Assembly (NCBI GenBank): GCA_039602395.1 | Contig: JBCNJP010000025.1 | Location: 105,321,604-105,385,603, forward strand | From: Deinandra increscens subsp. villosa | Taxonomy: Eukaryota > Streptophyta > Magnoliopsida > Asterales > Asteraceae | DNA: 64,000 bases | Direction: 5' to 3' | Part shown: positions 34,324-44,607 of the stretch, in pieces | How the letters are laid out: every line of letters begins with the position of its first letter | How positions within the stretch are numbered: the stretch's first letter is position 1 | The notes under the pieces: model-generated | Seen by the model: only the letters and a program-made list of their open reading frames with translations | Databases searched by the model: none | Told to the model about the DNA's origin: nothing | Made by a program: the position numbers and the translations under genes

Positions 34324-34325
<2 letters not shown>
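33197..34325. mobile_element. TA-flanked foldback element, family G
   Basis: A 1,129-bp element between long TA tracts. Left end GGGTAAGGATCAATGAAAAA, inverted right end GGAAGAAGATCATTAAAAAA. Long inner inverted arms, about 33470-33600 against 33925-34085 (TTGTTGATCATCAGCTCATC, TAACGATTGTTACAT, AAATGATGGTTACA). The centre is a direct duplication of about 100 bp (ATGTAACACCATGTATTTTC, CTAGAACGTTATGAAATTG). Palindromes like GTTACATTAATGTAAC recur. No coding capacity. Confidence 0.75.
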
Positions 34326-34381
<56 letters not shown>

Positions 34382-34385
<4 letters not shown>

Positions 34386-35018
34386 TAAGTTCAATGGAAA
34401 ACTAAATCTAAGTTGGAAAACTGGAAAACCAAATGAAAACTTATATTAAATGAAGGCTATTTAGGTAATTTTAGTGCTTCTTTTCTTTTCTTTTTTAAAT
34501 TTCCGTGTCTATCCATCTGATGGCCACCTAACCACCTTTAAAAAAAAAAAAAAAACTTAAAAAAAACGATCTTTTTTTTTGTTCGTCCGACTATGTTGCA
34601 TATATGCAACATTGTATGTTTTACATTGCATATATGCAACATAGCGTGTTGCATATATGCAATATATGAAACATATTATGTTGCATATATGCAACATATT
34701 ATGTTGCATATATGAAACGTATGAAACATACAATGTTGCATATATGCAAAATACTATGTTACATATATTCAATGTATGAAACACACTATGTTGCATATAT
34801 GCAACATAGTCGGACGGACAAGATGGAAAAAAATTGATTTTTCTTTTTTTTTCTTTTTTTTCTTTTGTTTTTTTATAAAGTTATTATGTGGATATATGTG
34901 AAATTAAAAAGAATGAAAAAAAAGAATGTCAAATTACCCAAATAGCCTTAATTTAATATAGTTTTCCTTTGGTTTTCCAGTTTTCCAAATAAAAGTAGTT
35001 TTCCAAGGAACCTTACCC
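34382..35018. mobile_element. TA-flanked element, family H
   Basis: A 637-bp element. Left end GGGTTAAGTTCAATGGAAAA, inverted right end GGGTAAGGTTCCTTGGAAAA. At 34594-34805 the palindrome GTTGCATATATGCAAC and close variants occur about eight times. The open frames there are repeats of this motif, not genes. Confidence 0.8.
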
Positions 35019-35050
<32 letters not shown>

Positions 35051-35054
<4 letters not shown>

Positions 35055-35444
35055 GAGGTTCATTGTAGACACCCCATAAGTGTAGACAGATAGACACCTT
35101 TTTTCACCATTAGATCTCTTGATCTAATGGTTGTGATTAATCCCCCTTTTTTTTCTTTTTTCACACTTTTCAAACGATTTCACATGTGAAAAAAAGCTAT
35201 TTCACATGCGAAAGTGTCTACAAATTTTTTTTTTCACATGCGAAGTTATTTGAAAAAAAGAAAAAATAATAAAAAAATAAAAAAAGAAAAAGAAAATTTG
35301 TTTTTTTCACATGCGAAATTGTATGAAAAGTGTAAAAAAAGAAAAAAAAAGAAATTAATCACAACCATTAGATCAAGAGATCTAATGGTGAAAAAGGGTG
35401 TCTACCTGTCTACATTTATGAGGTGTCTACAATGAACTTTTCAC
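35051..35444 (-). mobile_element. TA-flanked element, family D (copy 2, inverted)
   Basis: The same family as 30645-30878 in the opposite orientation: begins GGGTGAGGTTCATTGTAGAC and ends CTACAATGAACTTTTCAC. Hairpin CCATTAGATCTCTTGATCTAATGG and its mirror near 35370. Interior TTTCACATGTGAAA and TTTCACATGCGAAA copies. 394 bp, longer than copy 1 through A-rich expansion. Confidence 0.8.
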
Positions 35445-35471
35445 TATATATATATATATATATATATATAA

Positions 35472-35693
35472 GGTTATGTTCAAATAAGAACTTTTTATTT
35501 TGAAAACTTTTGAGAACCAAATCTCAACCACTAATTTTAGTTGGGGACCATATATATATATTTATATATATATATCTAGAATTTGTTTTTCTTTTGAGAA
35601 CTTTTAAAACCATTTTAAGCCACTCATTTCCAGGGGCACTAAAATTCATGGGGGATTTCCTTATATGTAATTAGTGACTCAGAACCCGTCAAT
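35472..35693. mobile_element. TA-flanked element, family A, broken copies
   Basis: The left half (GGTTATGTTCAAATAAGAAC ... TCTCAACCACTAATTTTAG) runs into a TA tract at about 35549-35573. It is followed by further family A words (TTTTAAGCCACTCATTTCC, ATTAGTGACTCAGAAC). Probably two damaged copies. Confidence 0.5.
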
Positions 35694-36553
35694 ATGAACA
35701 AGACAACATTATGTGAGTTTCTATTGATCACGAATTCAAACTAAAACACAACTGAATTAAACAATTGAGGACATGAATATTGAGTTGAAACACATAACCG
35801 AGTAGGATTGAATAAAAATATTAAGTTTTGAAAGATTTTGAGACTTCCAAACCTTGAACAAAATGGCATGAAGAAAACGATGATGAATTGTGACTACGAG
35901 TTCAATCAACTCTCTATCAAATTCGATATAGAAAGTACCAGTTAACTCACTAGTCAAAACCGAACTGGAGAAGACTAGAACTGATTTGGATTGATGAGTT
36001 TTGAAAGGTTGTCTAGTAAATATACAGTGACACGATGAAGACTATGAATTGTGATGCCAAATTAGATAGCATCAAAGATTCCAAACTCACAACTGAACCA
36101 ATTGATATCAAGTTTGAATTGAAAACTTAACTTTCAGAGAGTCCACCATTGAAGAGTATTAGAAGAAGACGATGAACTTTTCTCTCTCCTATCCAGCTTG
36201 AACACGTGTCATGATACCATTGCATAAGGGGTGGGACCGATGAATGACACGTCAGTCTGTTGGGTAGACGTGTTAGCCGGATGAGCGATGTGTTCATGTA
36301 GTTAGTTGCTAGTTCAAAGAAGATCGATTTTTGCCTGATGGGGTGAGGTGTCAACAAGCTATTGGATAAGTCATTTTGAAGTCAAATTTATTAGGGTCAT
36401 TTTGATATATTTTTATTGTCAACTTAAGTCATTTTAATGATTTTCACATATAAAAACTAGGCAGACGCTTATACATACTTTAAACTCTTGTTACAAAATA
36501 AAAAACCACAAACCCTGCTAGCTTTTCAAAGTTCAATTAATCTTTCATTCTAA
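35694..36553. other. Intergenic DNA
   Basis: No gene seen. Words such as AACTGAATTAAACAATTGAG recur loosely at 35700-36130. The stretch 36370-36450 (AAGTCATTTTAATGATTTTC) looks like the end of an unclassified repeat. Confidence 0.3.
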
Positions 36554-36841
36554 GGCTATCCGTAGTGGTCAAGCCCCTTCTTTGGGCATGATCCGCCATG
36601 TGGCAGGTGATGTGGCAAGGGGCTTGATCATATTAGTAGTGTAGTGGTAAATATATTTTCAGGCCCCATTAATCATTACCCTCTCCTCACAACTCTCTCC
36701 TTCTTCAGCGTGAAAGATTTCAAGCCCCTACCCGATTTTTCAATTTTTGCGCCCCACCGTAGTGGGTGGGGGCGCTAAAGGGGCGCTACCGGGGCGCGAA
36801 AGAGGGATTCAAGCCCTTTTCAAGCCCCATTACGGATAGCC
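36554..36841. mobile_element. PIF/Harbinger-like MITE upstream of ACC oxidase
   Basis: A 288-bp element with inverted ends GGCTATCCGTAGTGG and CATTACGGATAGCC, flanked by the 3-bp duplication TAA (36551-36553, 36842-36844). GC-rich inside with repeated CAAGCCCC. No ORF. Confidence 0.8.
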
Positions 36842-37635
36842 TAATAACACAATAACTTGGGTGCCACATGTTATTTTTCTAAGACATCCACCTAAGCTTT
36901 GTCCACTTGTTAATACCATACTAAATTACAAATTTTCTTCATTAAAGAATTCAAATTTTCTAAATTTAATATTTCAACTTTATAAATCAAAAATTCAACA
37001 TTACATTTATTATTTTAATTATAAATAGTTATTAATATTTATTAAGTATATCTTTACATAAATTATTTATCAACTAACTTACCAAATTTACATAAATTAT
37101 TTAAATTTTCTAATATTAAGAGATGTAACACTCAATTATAAATTTTCTAATAATAATTATTAATATTTATTAACTAAAAATATTATATATTACGGTGGTT
37201 GATTTATTCAATTTAAAATGTCAAACACCCTTTTATATTCTGAAAAATAACTTCTATGAGTTCTATTATCATCTTCAACATGTTCTAATTATCCTTTAAC
37301 AGTCTTTGAAAATTCAAGTAATCCTAAATAATAATAAATTTTATTATTGTAATTCTGAACACCACTTTAAAGTAAACCATGAAGCAATTTATTTACCAAC
37401 TCTGATATACGAAATACTCTAATTTAATATATTTTATAAACAATGTACTTTTTACTTAACTACTATAAAATAACTATTCGATATGATCTCACAATTATAT
37501 CATTCATAATTTTTAAATCTCATATCAATTTTTGTTTGTTTATAGTGATATAATATTATGAATATTTATTCAATCCGTGAAGTCCATTGGTTACTAACCT
37601 AGTATTTATATACATAATATAATATAGCTAGGTTA
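36842..37635. other. AT-rich intergenic DNA
   Basis: About 85% A/T by eye, with ATTATTAATATTTATTAA-type words repeated. Nothing gene-like. Confidence 0.4.
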
Positions 37636-37919
37636 GAGCATTCAGGTTCCCTATCCTTATCCTTATAATTTATACTTTTATTATTACTTTTTCTCTCTCT
37701 TCCACTCACAACCATAATTAAATAATATTTTTTAAACCTTTATCATTACATTTTCTCTCTCTTTCAATCCTCAAATTTTAGCAAATCACCAAACTTTTTG
37801 TCAAATATACAGATTTTGTAAAGTTTTTCTTTCTTCTCTACTCACAACCACTCACAACCAAACCTTAAATTATACAGATTTACACTCACATATTTTTAAG
37901 AAACCTAGCATGAATGCTC
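37636..37919. mobile_element. PIF/Harbinger-like MITE in the ACC oxidase promoter
   Basis: A 284-bp element with ends GAGCATTCAGG and its near inverse CATGAATGCTC, flanked by TTA (37633-37635, 37920-37922). It ends about 155 bp before the TATA box of the ACC oxidase gene. CT-rich blocks (TTTCTCTCTCTT) repeat inside. Confidence 0.75.
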
Positions 37920-38073
37920 TTAACGTACCGTAAGACCCGGATGATAAAACTAAGTGGTGATGTAAACCCATAGCGATTGACTGACTACTAGAAGTTTTAA
38001 AAGGGTCCACCTAGCTTGGCTACAATTGTCATGTTTTACTTGACCACTCATATCTCAACTTTAATTCCTCCTC

Positions 38074-38080
38074 TATAAAT
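38074..38080 (+). promoter_or_regulatory. TATA box of the ACC oxidase gene
   Basis: TATAAAT lies 112 bp before the ATG. Transcription would start near 38105, followed by a leader with a GAA-rich run (38156-38175). Confidence 0.65.
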
Positions 38081-38191
38081 TGCACCCTTCTCTGTTGCTT
38101 CCTTCCACAACTTAACATAGTAATAGTTACAGCAGACTCTCTCTGAAAATTAAGAAAAGAAGAAGAAGAAGAAGACGACTATTAATATATA

Positions 38192-39622
38192 ATGACAGAG
38201 ACTGCACCAATAATATTCCCAGTTGTGAACATGGAGAAGCTGAATGGCGAAGAAAGAGGTGCAACAATGAAGCTAATCAATGATGCTTGTGAGAACTGGG
38301 GATTCTTTGAGGTATGTATTAATTAATGTAACATCCGATGATCCACTACCTACACGTACGTACGTAGTTACTTATTGCTTATAATTAGACCACCCACATC
38401 AGGGGTATTTGGAGCTGTACGTGAGGTGGTACGTGGGTACGTATTGTTGTGAGGCATGGTGGTGTACGTGGGTGTACGTGGGGAACTACCCTCACGTACC
38501 ACCTTTTTTTTTATAATTTTTTCCTCTCACATAATTTGTAGTCTAATAATTTTAATAGGGTGGTATGTAGGAAGTATGTGTATTTTATTGATGTGGGAAA
38601 AAAGTGGGTTTTGTGGTATGTGAGAAAAAAGCTGACGTGGCACTGAAAAAGGTGGTATGTTGTGGTATGTAGTACTTATTGATGCGGGTAGTCTTAATTA
38701 AGGGTTGATTAACTAAGGGTACGTAGTTACGTACGTGCAGATTGTGAATCATGGGATATCAAGGGAGCTTCTGGACAACGTGGAGAAGATGACAAAAGGC
38801 CATTACAGCAGGTGCATGGAGGAGAGGTTCAAGCAAACGGTGGCTTCCAAATTGGAAGCAGGGGATGATGATCAAGTGCTGGACTTGGACTGGGAGAGCA
38901 CTCTCTATCTCCGCCACCTCCCGCAATCCAACATCTCTCACATCCCCGACCTCCAAGACGACTACCGGGAGGTCATGAAGGACTTCGCCCACCACCTCCA
39001 GAACCTCGCCGAGAGCCTCCTTGAGATATTCTGTGAGAACCTGGGCCTGGAGGACAAGGGCTATCTCAAGAAGGCTTTCTATGGCCCCAAGCAGCAGGCA
39101 GGGGCTCCCACCTTCGGGACCAAGGTGAGCAACTACCCCCCCTGCCCCAAGCCCGACCTCGTGAAGGGTCTGAGGGCCCACACCGACGCGGGGGGAGTCA
39201 TCCTGCTCTTCCAGGACGACAAGGTCAGCGGCCTCCAGGTGCTCAATCAGGACGGCAGGTGGGTGGATGTCCCCCCGATGCGGCATTCCATCGTCATCAA
39301 CCTGGGTGATCAGCTGGAGGTGATCACCAACGGAAGGTACAAGAGTGTGATGCATAGAGTCCTTGCCCAGACAGATGGCACGCGGATGTCCATAGCATCC
39401 TTTTACAACCCTGCAAGCGATGCTCTCATCTACCCCGCACCACAGTTATTAATGCTTTCAAAAAACAACACTAGTACCACCACATACCCAAAGTTCGTGT
39501 TTGAGGACTACATGAACCTCTATTCGGCACTCAAGTTTCAGGCAAAGGAGCCTCGCTTTGAGGCTATGAAAAACATGTCCATCTCCCCGCTCGCTCGCTC
39601 GCTCGCCACCCGCCCAGCTTAA
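38192..39622 (+). CDS. ACO: 1-aminocyclopropane-1-carboxylate oxidase (ethylene synthesis)
   Basis: Predicted 333-residue cytosolic enzyme that converts ACC to ethylene, using Fe(II), ascorbate and O2, the last step of ethylene synthesis. Two exons, 38192-38311 and 38741-39622, join in phase (ENWGFFE to IVNHGIS). The DIOX_N domain starts with PVVNMEKL; the 2OG-Fe(II) core carries the iron ligands His187, Asp189 (LRAHTDAGG) and His245 (SVMHRV) and the Arg255-x-Ser257 site (TRMSIASFYNP), all in ACC oxidase context. It is about 10-20 residues longer than usual, partly through GDDDQVLD near residue 81. Most ACC oxidase genes have three introns; here only the first remains and exon 2 is long and GC-rich in its middle. 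A MITE sits in the intron. It looks functional. Confidence 0.95.
38388..38693. mobile_element. PIF/Harbinger-like MITE in ACC oxidase intron 1
   Basis: A 306-bp element with ends GACCACCCACATCAGGGGTA and the inverse of GACTACCCGCATCAATAAGT, flanked by TTA (38385-38387, 38694-38696). Inside, GTGGTACGTG/GTGGTATGT words repeat. It makes up about 70% of the intron. Confidence 0.8.
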
Positions 39623-40398
39623 TTGATCGATGATTCATTAATTTATTAATTAATGAATGGTGCGTGCATGTGTCGTGTGTACGTGTGTGTGTCTAGCTAC
39701 TTAAATAAAGTGATGATCGATGGATGTATTATACAAAAAATGAAACAAGACATGTGGTGGCCGGCCGGCCGGGTTGGGAGCTGTATTCAATCATATATAT
39801 ATATAGGTATGCATGTATGTGTGTAGTGTCTTGGCCGGGGACATCTATCTATCTATCTATCTATATATGACAGTGACTACGAATGATTTCTGTTTGTGGA
39901 AACATCTAATATAATTATCTTGATGTACCCAGCCACATATCTCTATATATATATGTGTTGGTCTTTTCTGAACTTGATCATCTCCAAGTTTTCTATATAT
40001 ATTTACATTTACAGAAATAAAAAAAAAATTAATTATCAATTTCATGCATCATATATATATTAACCTTCGTTTAAATTGTAGTACTGTACATATATATTAT
40101 ACTTGTACATGCATCATTAATTATTCGGATCGACTCGGCTCAAAATTCACACCCCTACTAAAAACAAACAGAAGCGAAGACCATAGGCCGGTATTGTCTC
40201 TCCTAACCTTGATATGAAGATTGATCAATTAATACACCAAATGAAAAAACAACATCACAGTACTCAATCGGCTTTGAAGGTTCTAGAGTTACAAAGTCGG
40301 ACGGGTCGTTTCTCATTTGTTTTTAGGGGCGTGAATTTTTTACATGATCCGAAAACACAACACGAACCTAACCCAAAATTCGCAGGTGTGGCTTTAGT
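39623..40398. other. 3' flank of ACC oxidase
   Basis: It should contain the 3' UTR (AATAAA at 39703). It holds short (CTAT)n and (TA)n tracts and a palindrome GGCCGGCCGGCC at 39761. No gene. Confidence 0.4.
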
Positions 40399-40920
40399 AC
40401 ACTAGTACAAACTTGTTAAAAAGTTGCGGTTGAAATGAGCAAAAGCTACGGTCCTAGAACCACAACATTTGATAGCGCAACTTTTAATGAGTTGTCGTGC
40501 GGTCCTTTTAACTCAAATGTTGCCGTCCTAGAACCGCAGTATTTGCTATTTTGCGAATAAAATAAATAATTTGTATTTAACAAATGTTGCGGTTTAAAGA
40601 ACCGCAATTTTTCGGCCATTAAAAATATTTTTTTTAATGTCCATAAAATATCAATATTTCTAAAAAAAATTGCATATAAAATACACATACAAATCACCTG
40701 TCATTCAACAAAAACATGTATTCTCATACATTGAACGTTTAAAAATTATAATGGAAGCCTAACAAAACATGTATTAATTCTAGTACATCAAACCTTGAGA
40801 ATCCTCAAACACCGAACAACTTTGACATCCAAATACCCATCATGTCTAAGACCATAACGGCAAGCTCATCGGGCGTGGTAATCTCTTCCGATTTTCATAT
40901 CTAAAGCAATAAACAAAGTT
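40399..40920 (-). mobile_element. CACTA-like end with C-terminal coding fragment
   Basis: It starts CACTAGTACAAACTTG, followed by repeated GTTGCGGT/ACCGCAAC-type motifs (40425-40610), typical of CACTA subterminal DNA. On the minus strand at about 40824-40910 a frame ends EEITTPDELAVMVLDMMGIW and MSKLFGV-stop, which may be the end of an element protein. The other terminus was not found, so borders are open. Confidence 0.5.
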
Positions 40921-42340
40921 GGTAAAAATTATGAAAAAAAAAACGGATAAATATCGTGTAACCGGCAGTTACCGCGAAATCCCTCATTTTGATTTAATAT
41001 TTATTTCTATAAATATTTACCATTTTTAAATATTATTTGGGAATTTTTGTATATTTTATTTAATTATAAATATATATTTTACATTATTTCCAAATAAACA
41101 TAAAACCGGACACTTTCACTTTGACTTTCCAAAACATTTAACTCTAAGGCTACCATGACGTCAAGACTTGACCTACCTAATTGGAGTGACACTAATTGTT
41201 AATCCAATTACTTATTGTATGCTTTATAATTATTTAGGGCTACACTTTCGTTGATCGTGCTAACGATTTCCTGTTACTGAATCATGCGAGTTTTTCACGG
41301 CCCCTTTTACCTTTAACTGTTTTCATCTTTGGGGGAGAATTTATACATACTTTTTCCTATGTTAGACAATTAGACCTTGTTATCGTATCTGTTACATGTG
41401 CTTTTCCATTGTCCAAACCTGTTATCTCATGTTCATTCATGCTACAACCCAAACCCCACTATTAACTGAATCCGATTAATTATCATTTGCAAACGGTAAC
41501 GTTTGAATAGATCTATTGGGTTAACGCCTCTGCTCTGATTGGTAGCTTCAATCGTGACTCCGTCTTTATAGTCAAAGGGTACTACAAATTGTTATGTAAT
41601 ATCCATGCGGTATCAACCGGACAAAAGATACCAAGAGTGGGTAAACAGTCAGTTTCGGTATTCAGGGTACATGGTAACATTTTTCCAACTAGTCTTATCT
41701 GATATTGTCAATTATTAACATGAACTGTTTTCAAATTATCATTTTCATTCAACTTCTAACTGCTAGCACTTTTGACCTGTGAAATTCACCAACAATTATT
41801 TGTTGACCGTTTTCTCGTATGAATTCTCAGGTTGTTTCCTGTCATTGCATCTTAGGACTTTTCATTTGCTTTCTGGAGTATGGTTTAGCCTTTGGAGATT
41901 TTCCTGACATAACACCTAACGGTTTCATGTCCTAAAAATCTTTTGAAAACGTATGTGTTATAAACTTAATACTATTTACCTTTCTCATTACAATTATTCC
42001 GCTGCATAATGATATTGGAAAAACTCCTATTTGCTCCAACAATTAAGCAATTTTCAAAACGGCTCTAGTTGTTGAACCATCCAGAGTACGTTCGTAACCT
42101 TAACTGTGATAACCATTTTCGCATCCCGACACAAATCTTACAGGGTGTGACTTTCACTGAGCCAACCCAAATTTAACAGTTTAAAAATCAATAAGCTGCC
42201 CAAAATCAGCCAAAAAGTTATGTAAAACATGAACTTAACACAAAAATAACAAAGGAAAAAATAAAGCACAAAGTTTCAACTGTTAACCAACCCAAAAAAC
42301 CCCCCCAAAAAGTTTCAGAACCCATATGCTTCCCCAAAAA
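40921..42340. other. Unclassified repeat-like DNA
   Basis: No gene seen. The start TGTAACCGGCAGTTACCGCG (40957) and a TTACA near 42142 could be LTR edges, but the flanks (TATCG, GGGTG) do not match. Confidence 0.25.
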
Positions 42341-42359
42341 TGCAAAAACACCTATCTGA

Positions 42360-43140
42360 AACAAAACCTTCAGTTTGTAAGCAACGGCGAGTCAAATCAG
42401 AGACAAAGCAACACCAAATCGGCGTCAAAAAAGGAGATACTGGTCAAACCCTAGCCTCCATCAGTCATCGGCACCCAGAACAGGAGCCAACCTCTAAACC
42501 CTAGCCGCTACACCGGCGCCACCAAGACGCTGTTAACAACAGTGGCGACAACATAGACTGGCGACGATATAGTACATTTGTTGCATGTAGAGCCACCACC
42601 ACCACACAACTTGCTCAGATCTAGCAACACCACCACACAACTTGCTCAGATTAGGGTTTTATGTAACTCAGTTTGTAAGCAATCAACCATTAAACACCAC
42701 CAAAGAAAGTAACCGTTAGTCAAATCGGAGACAAAGCAACACCAAATCGATGACACCCGGAACAGGCGCCAAGTTCTAAACCCTAGACGTGACACCGACG
42801 CCACTAAGCCGCTGTTTAGCAACAGCGGCGACGACTTGACCGACGGCGACATAGAAACAGAGAGCCAAAAAAGGAAGAAACAGAGTGCCAACACAACTTA
42901 ACGGCTGCTTTACCAAACGTCATAAACGACGGCGTCACCAGCCGGTGTAATGACGGAGCAACGTCGTAACACGATCTGCCATCGAATCGACGACATCAAA
43001 ACGACGTCACCAACCAACACTACAGCCTTCGCAGCCATAGGAACCGACTCTCTTAGAGAGAGAGAGAGAGGTGAGAGACATTAGCGTTCACTTAGAGAGA
43101 GAATGAACCGGCTCTCTTAGAGAGAGAGAGAAGTGAGATG
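42360..43140. repeat. Diverged tandem duplication, leader-like
   Basis: A block of about 200 bp (CAGTTTGTAAGCAACGGCGA, AGACAAAGCAACACCAAATC, CTCTAAACCCTAGCCGC) recurs at 42668-42835 with about 80% similarity by eye. Between them CACCACACAACTTGCTCAGAT occurs twice. A GAGAGAGAG leader-like part follows (43050-43130). It may be the subterminal zone of the CACTA element at 40399. Read on the minus strand it resembles a gene leader. Confidence 0.45.
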
Positions 43141-44540
43141 TGAAATGGAGTAGAAAGGAAGACAAACAGATATCAATCAAAACTCTATTAAAGACCCATG
43201 TCTTTCTTTAATGGTCTTTTACACTAAAAATGTAAATAACAAAACAAAAAAATCATGGCATGTGTCAAATTGTGTTTGGCTTATTTCTTATGAATAGTTA
43301 GTATTGTGTGTGACCAACCAATTGCTTTTTGTATAATTTAATAACGGCAGGAATAAAAAATTAAAGAAATTGAATTAAACAGAAGGAATAGAAGAAATAA
43401 AAGGGTAAGGTCGCGTGGCGCATGGTCTCTTGTATTCATGTTGGGCTAGGATTATTTTTGTTGGGCCAAAAGAGAACCGAAGGCAGCAACAAAAAGGAGG
43501 CATTTGTTGGGCTAGGATCATTTGACCAGAAGAATTTTGGACGGCAGCCTTAGGGTTGCGCCTTGGCTACAGCTGCGCACAGAGAATACTAAACAAACAA
43601 GATTGAGATTCCGAGAAGAGAAGAAACAATATTGGAAGTCTTTTATTTATTCTGTCTCTCATAACAATATTGAGTATTTAGTTGATTAATTTTGATGAAC
43701 GATATCCGTTATGTTCATTATGACTATTGGTTAATTTTATTGTAACCACTTTGGTGAACGGTTTGTGAATCTGCCTGTCTTTAACTTATTGTATGCTAGT
43801 TGTTATGGTTTTCTTTACAACTGTAGAGCATCCGTATGCTGAACTCATTAAAATTAACTAGTAAACTGGGTTGGTAGTGGTAGACTGTCATATTTCAGCA
43901 TTTCCTTGCGGTAGGAATAAAACAGCTCACTTAAGAACTAGGTTATTAGGTTGACTAAACAATAGGGTACTATATATATGTAGTACTAGCATTCAATATG
44001 ATTTTACCTAGATATGTAGCAGATCAGGATCCAAAAGTAGTTATCCTTGTCACACAAGAATTCGTTTAAATAATTAATTCGTAGCTTAGTTAAAAGTAGT
44101 TGGTAATTTAGTTCACAATTAGTTAATCCCCAATTTCAAGCAAAAACAGCAAAAGAGGCAACTTTAGTTAATTAGATTTAATTTAGTTAATCTCCAATTT
44201 CAAGCATAATTCAGATTAGTGATAGTAATCTGGATTTTGATAATTAATTGAACTTAGGAAGCTAAAATTCAAAATCACTAATGATCATTAATTCTCCAGA
44301 TTAACACCCTACTTACCATAGCTATAAATTTAAGTTTAGATATATGTATAACGGTTAGAACATCCATTATCAAAGGGCTTGGCCCAAGGGATAAAACCGT
44401 AGTTTGGAGTTGAGAATATGCTGCGCCTTCGAAAACTACAAATCAACGTCCGCCTAAACGACAACTCTAATAATAATAAGAATATAATAAAAGTTCCATT
44501 TTAGCCCGTCATTATTTATGAAGTCGTCAACTCTAGTCCT
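43141..44540. other. Upstream region of the plastid terminal oxidase gene
   Basis: No other gene. Words TTAGTTAATCCCCAATTTCAAGC and TTAGTTAATCTCCAATTTCAAGC repeat near 44115 and 44190. TTGGGCTAGGATCATTT-type words repeat near 43440 and 43510. Confidence 0.35.
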
Positions 44541-44542
44541 TG

Positions 44543-44549
44543 TATATAT
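44543..44549 (+). promoter_or_regulatory. Probable TATA box of the PTOX gene
   Basis: TATATAT lies 59 bp before the proposed ATG at 44608, followed by a CCTCCCTCCCTCC leader. This implies a short 5' UTR of about 30 bases. Confidence 0.5.
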
Positions 44550-44607
44550 GACCTCCTGCCGTATCTTCTCAAAACCTCCTTCCCTCCCTCCCTCCAGTTG
44601 AGTTGGG

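Noticed and set aside
34557..34796. Tyr/Met/Cys-rich 79-codon frame on the minus strand
   Set aside because: Produced by repeated GTTGCATATATGCAAC palindromes of a TA-flanked element.
34594..34805. Regular spaced repeats that could suggest a CRISPR array
   Set aside because: Eukaryotic DNA; repeats are 14-16 bp palindromes with irregular spacing in a transposable element.
38759..39355. 198-codon open frame on the minus strand
   Set aside because: It is the antisense shadow of the GC-rich ACC oxidase exon 2; no homology.
40957..42142. LTR with TGTAAC and TTACA edges
   Set aside because: No matching target duplication and no second copy in the window.
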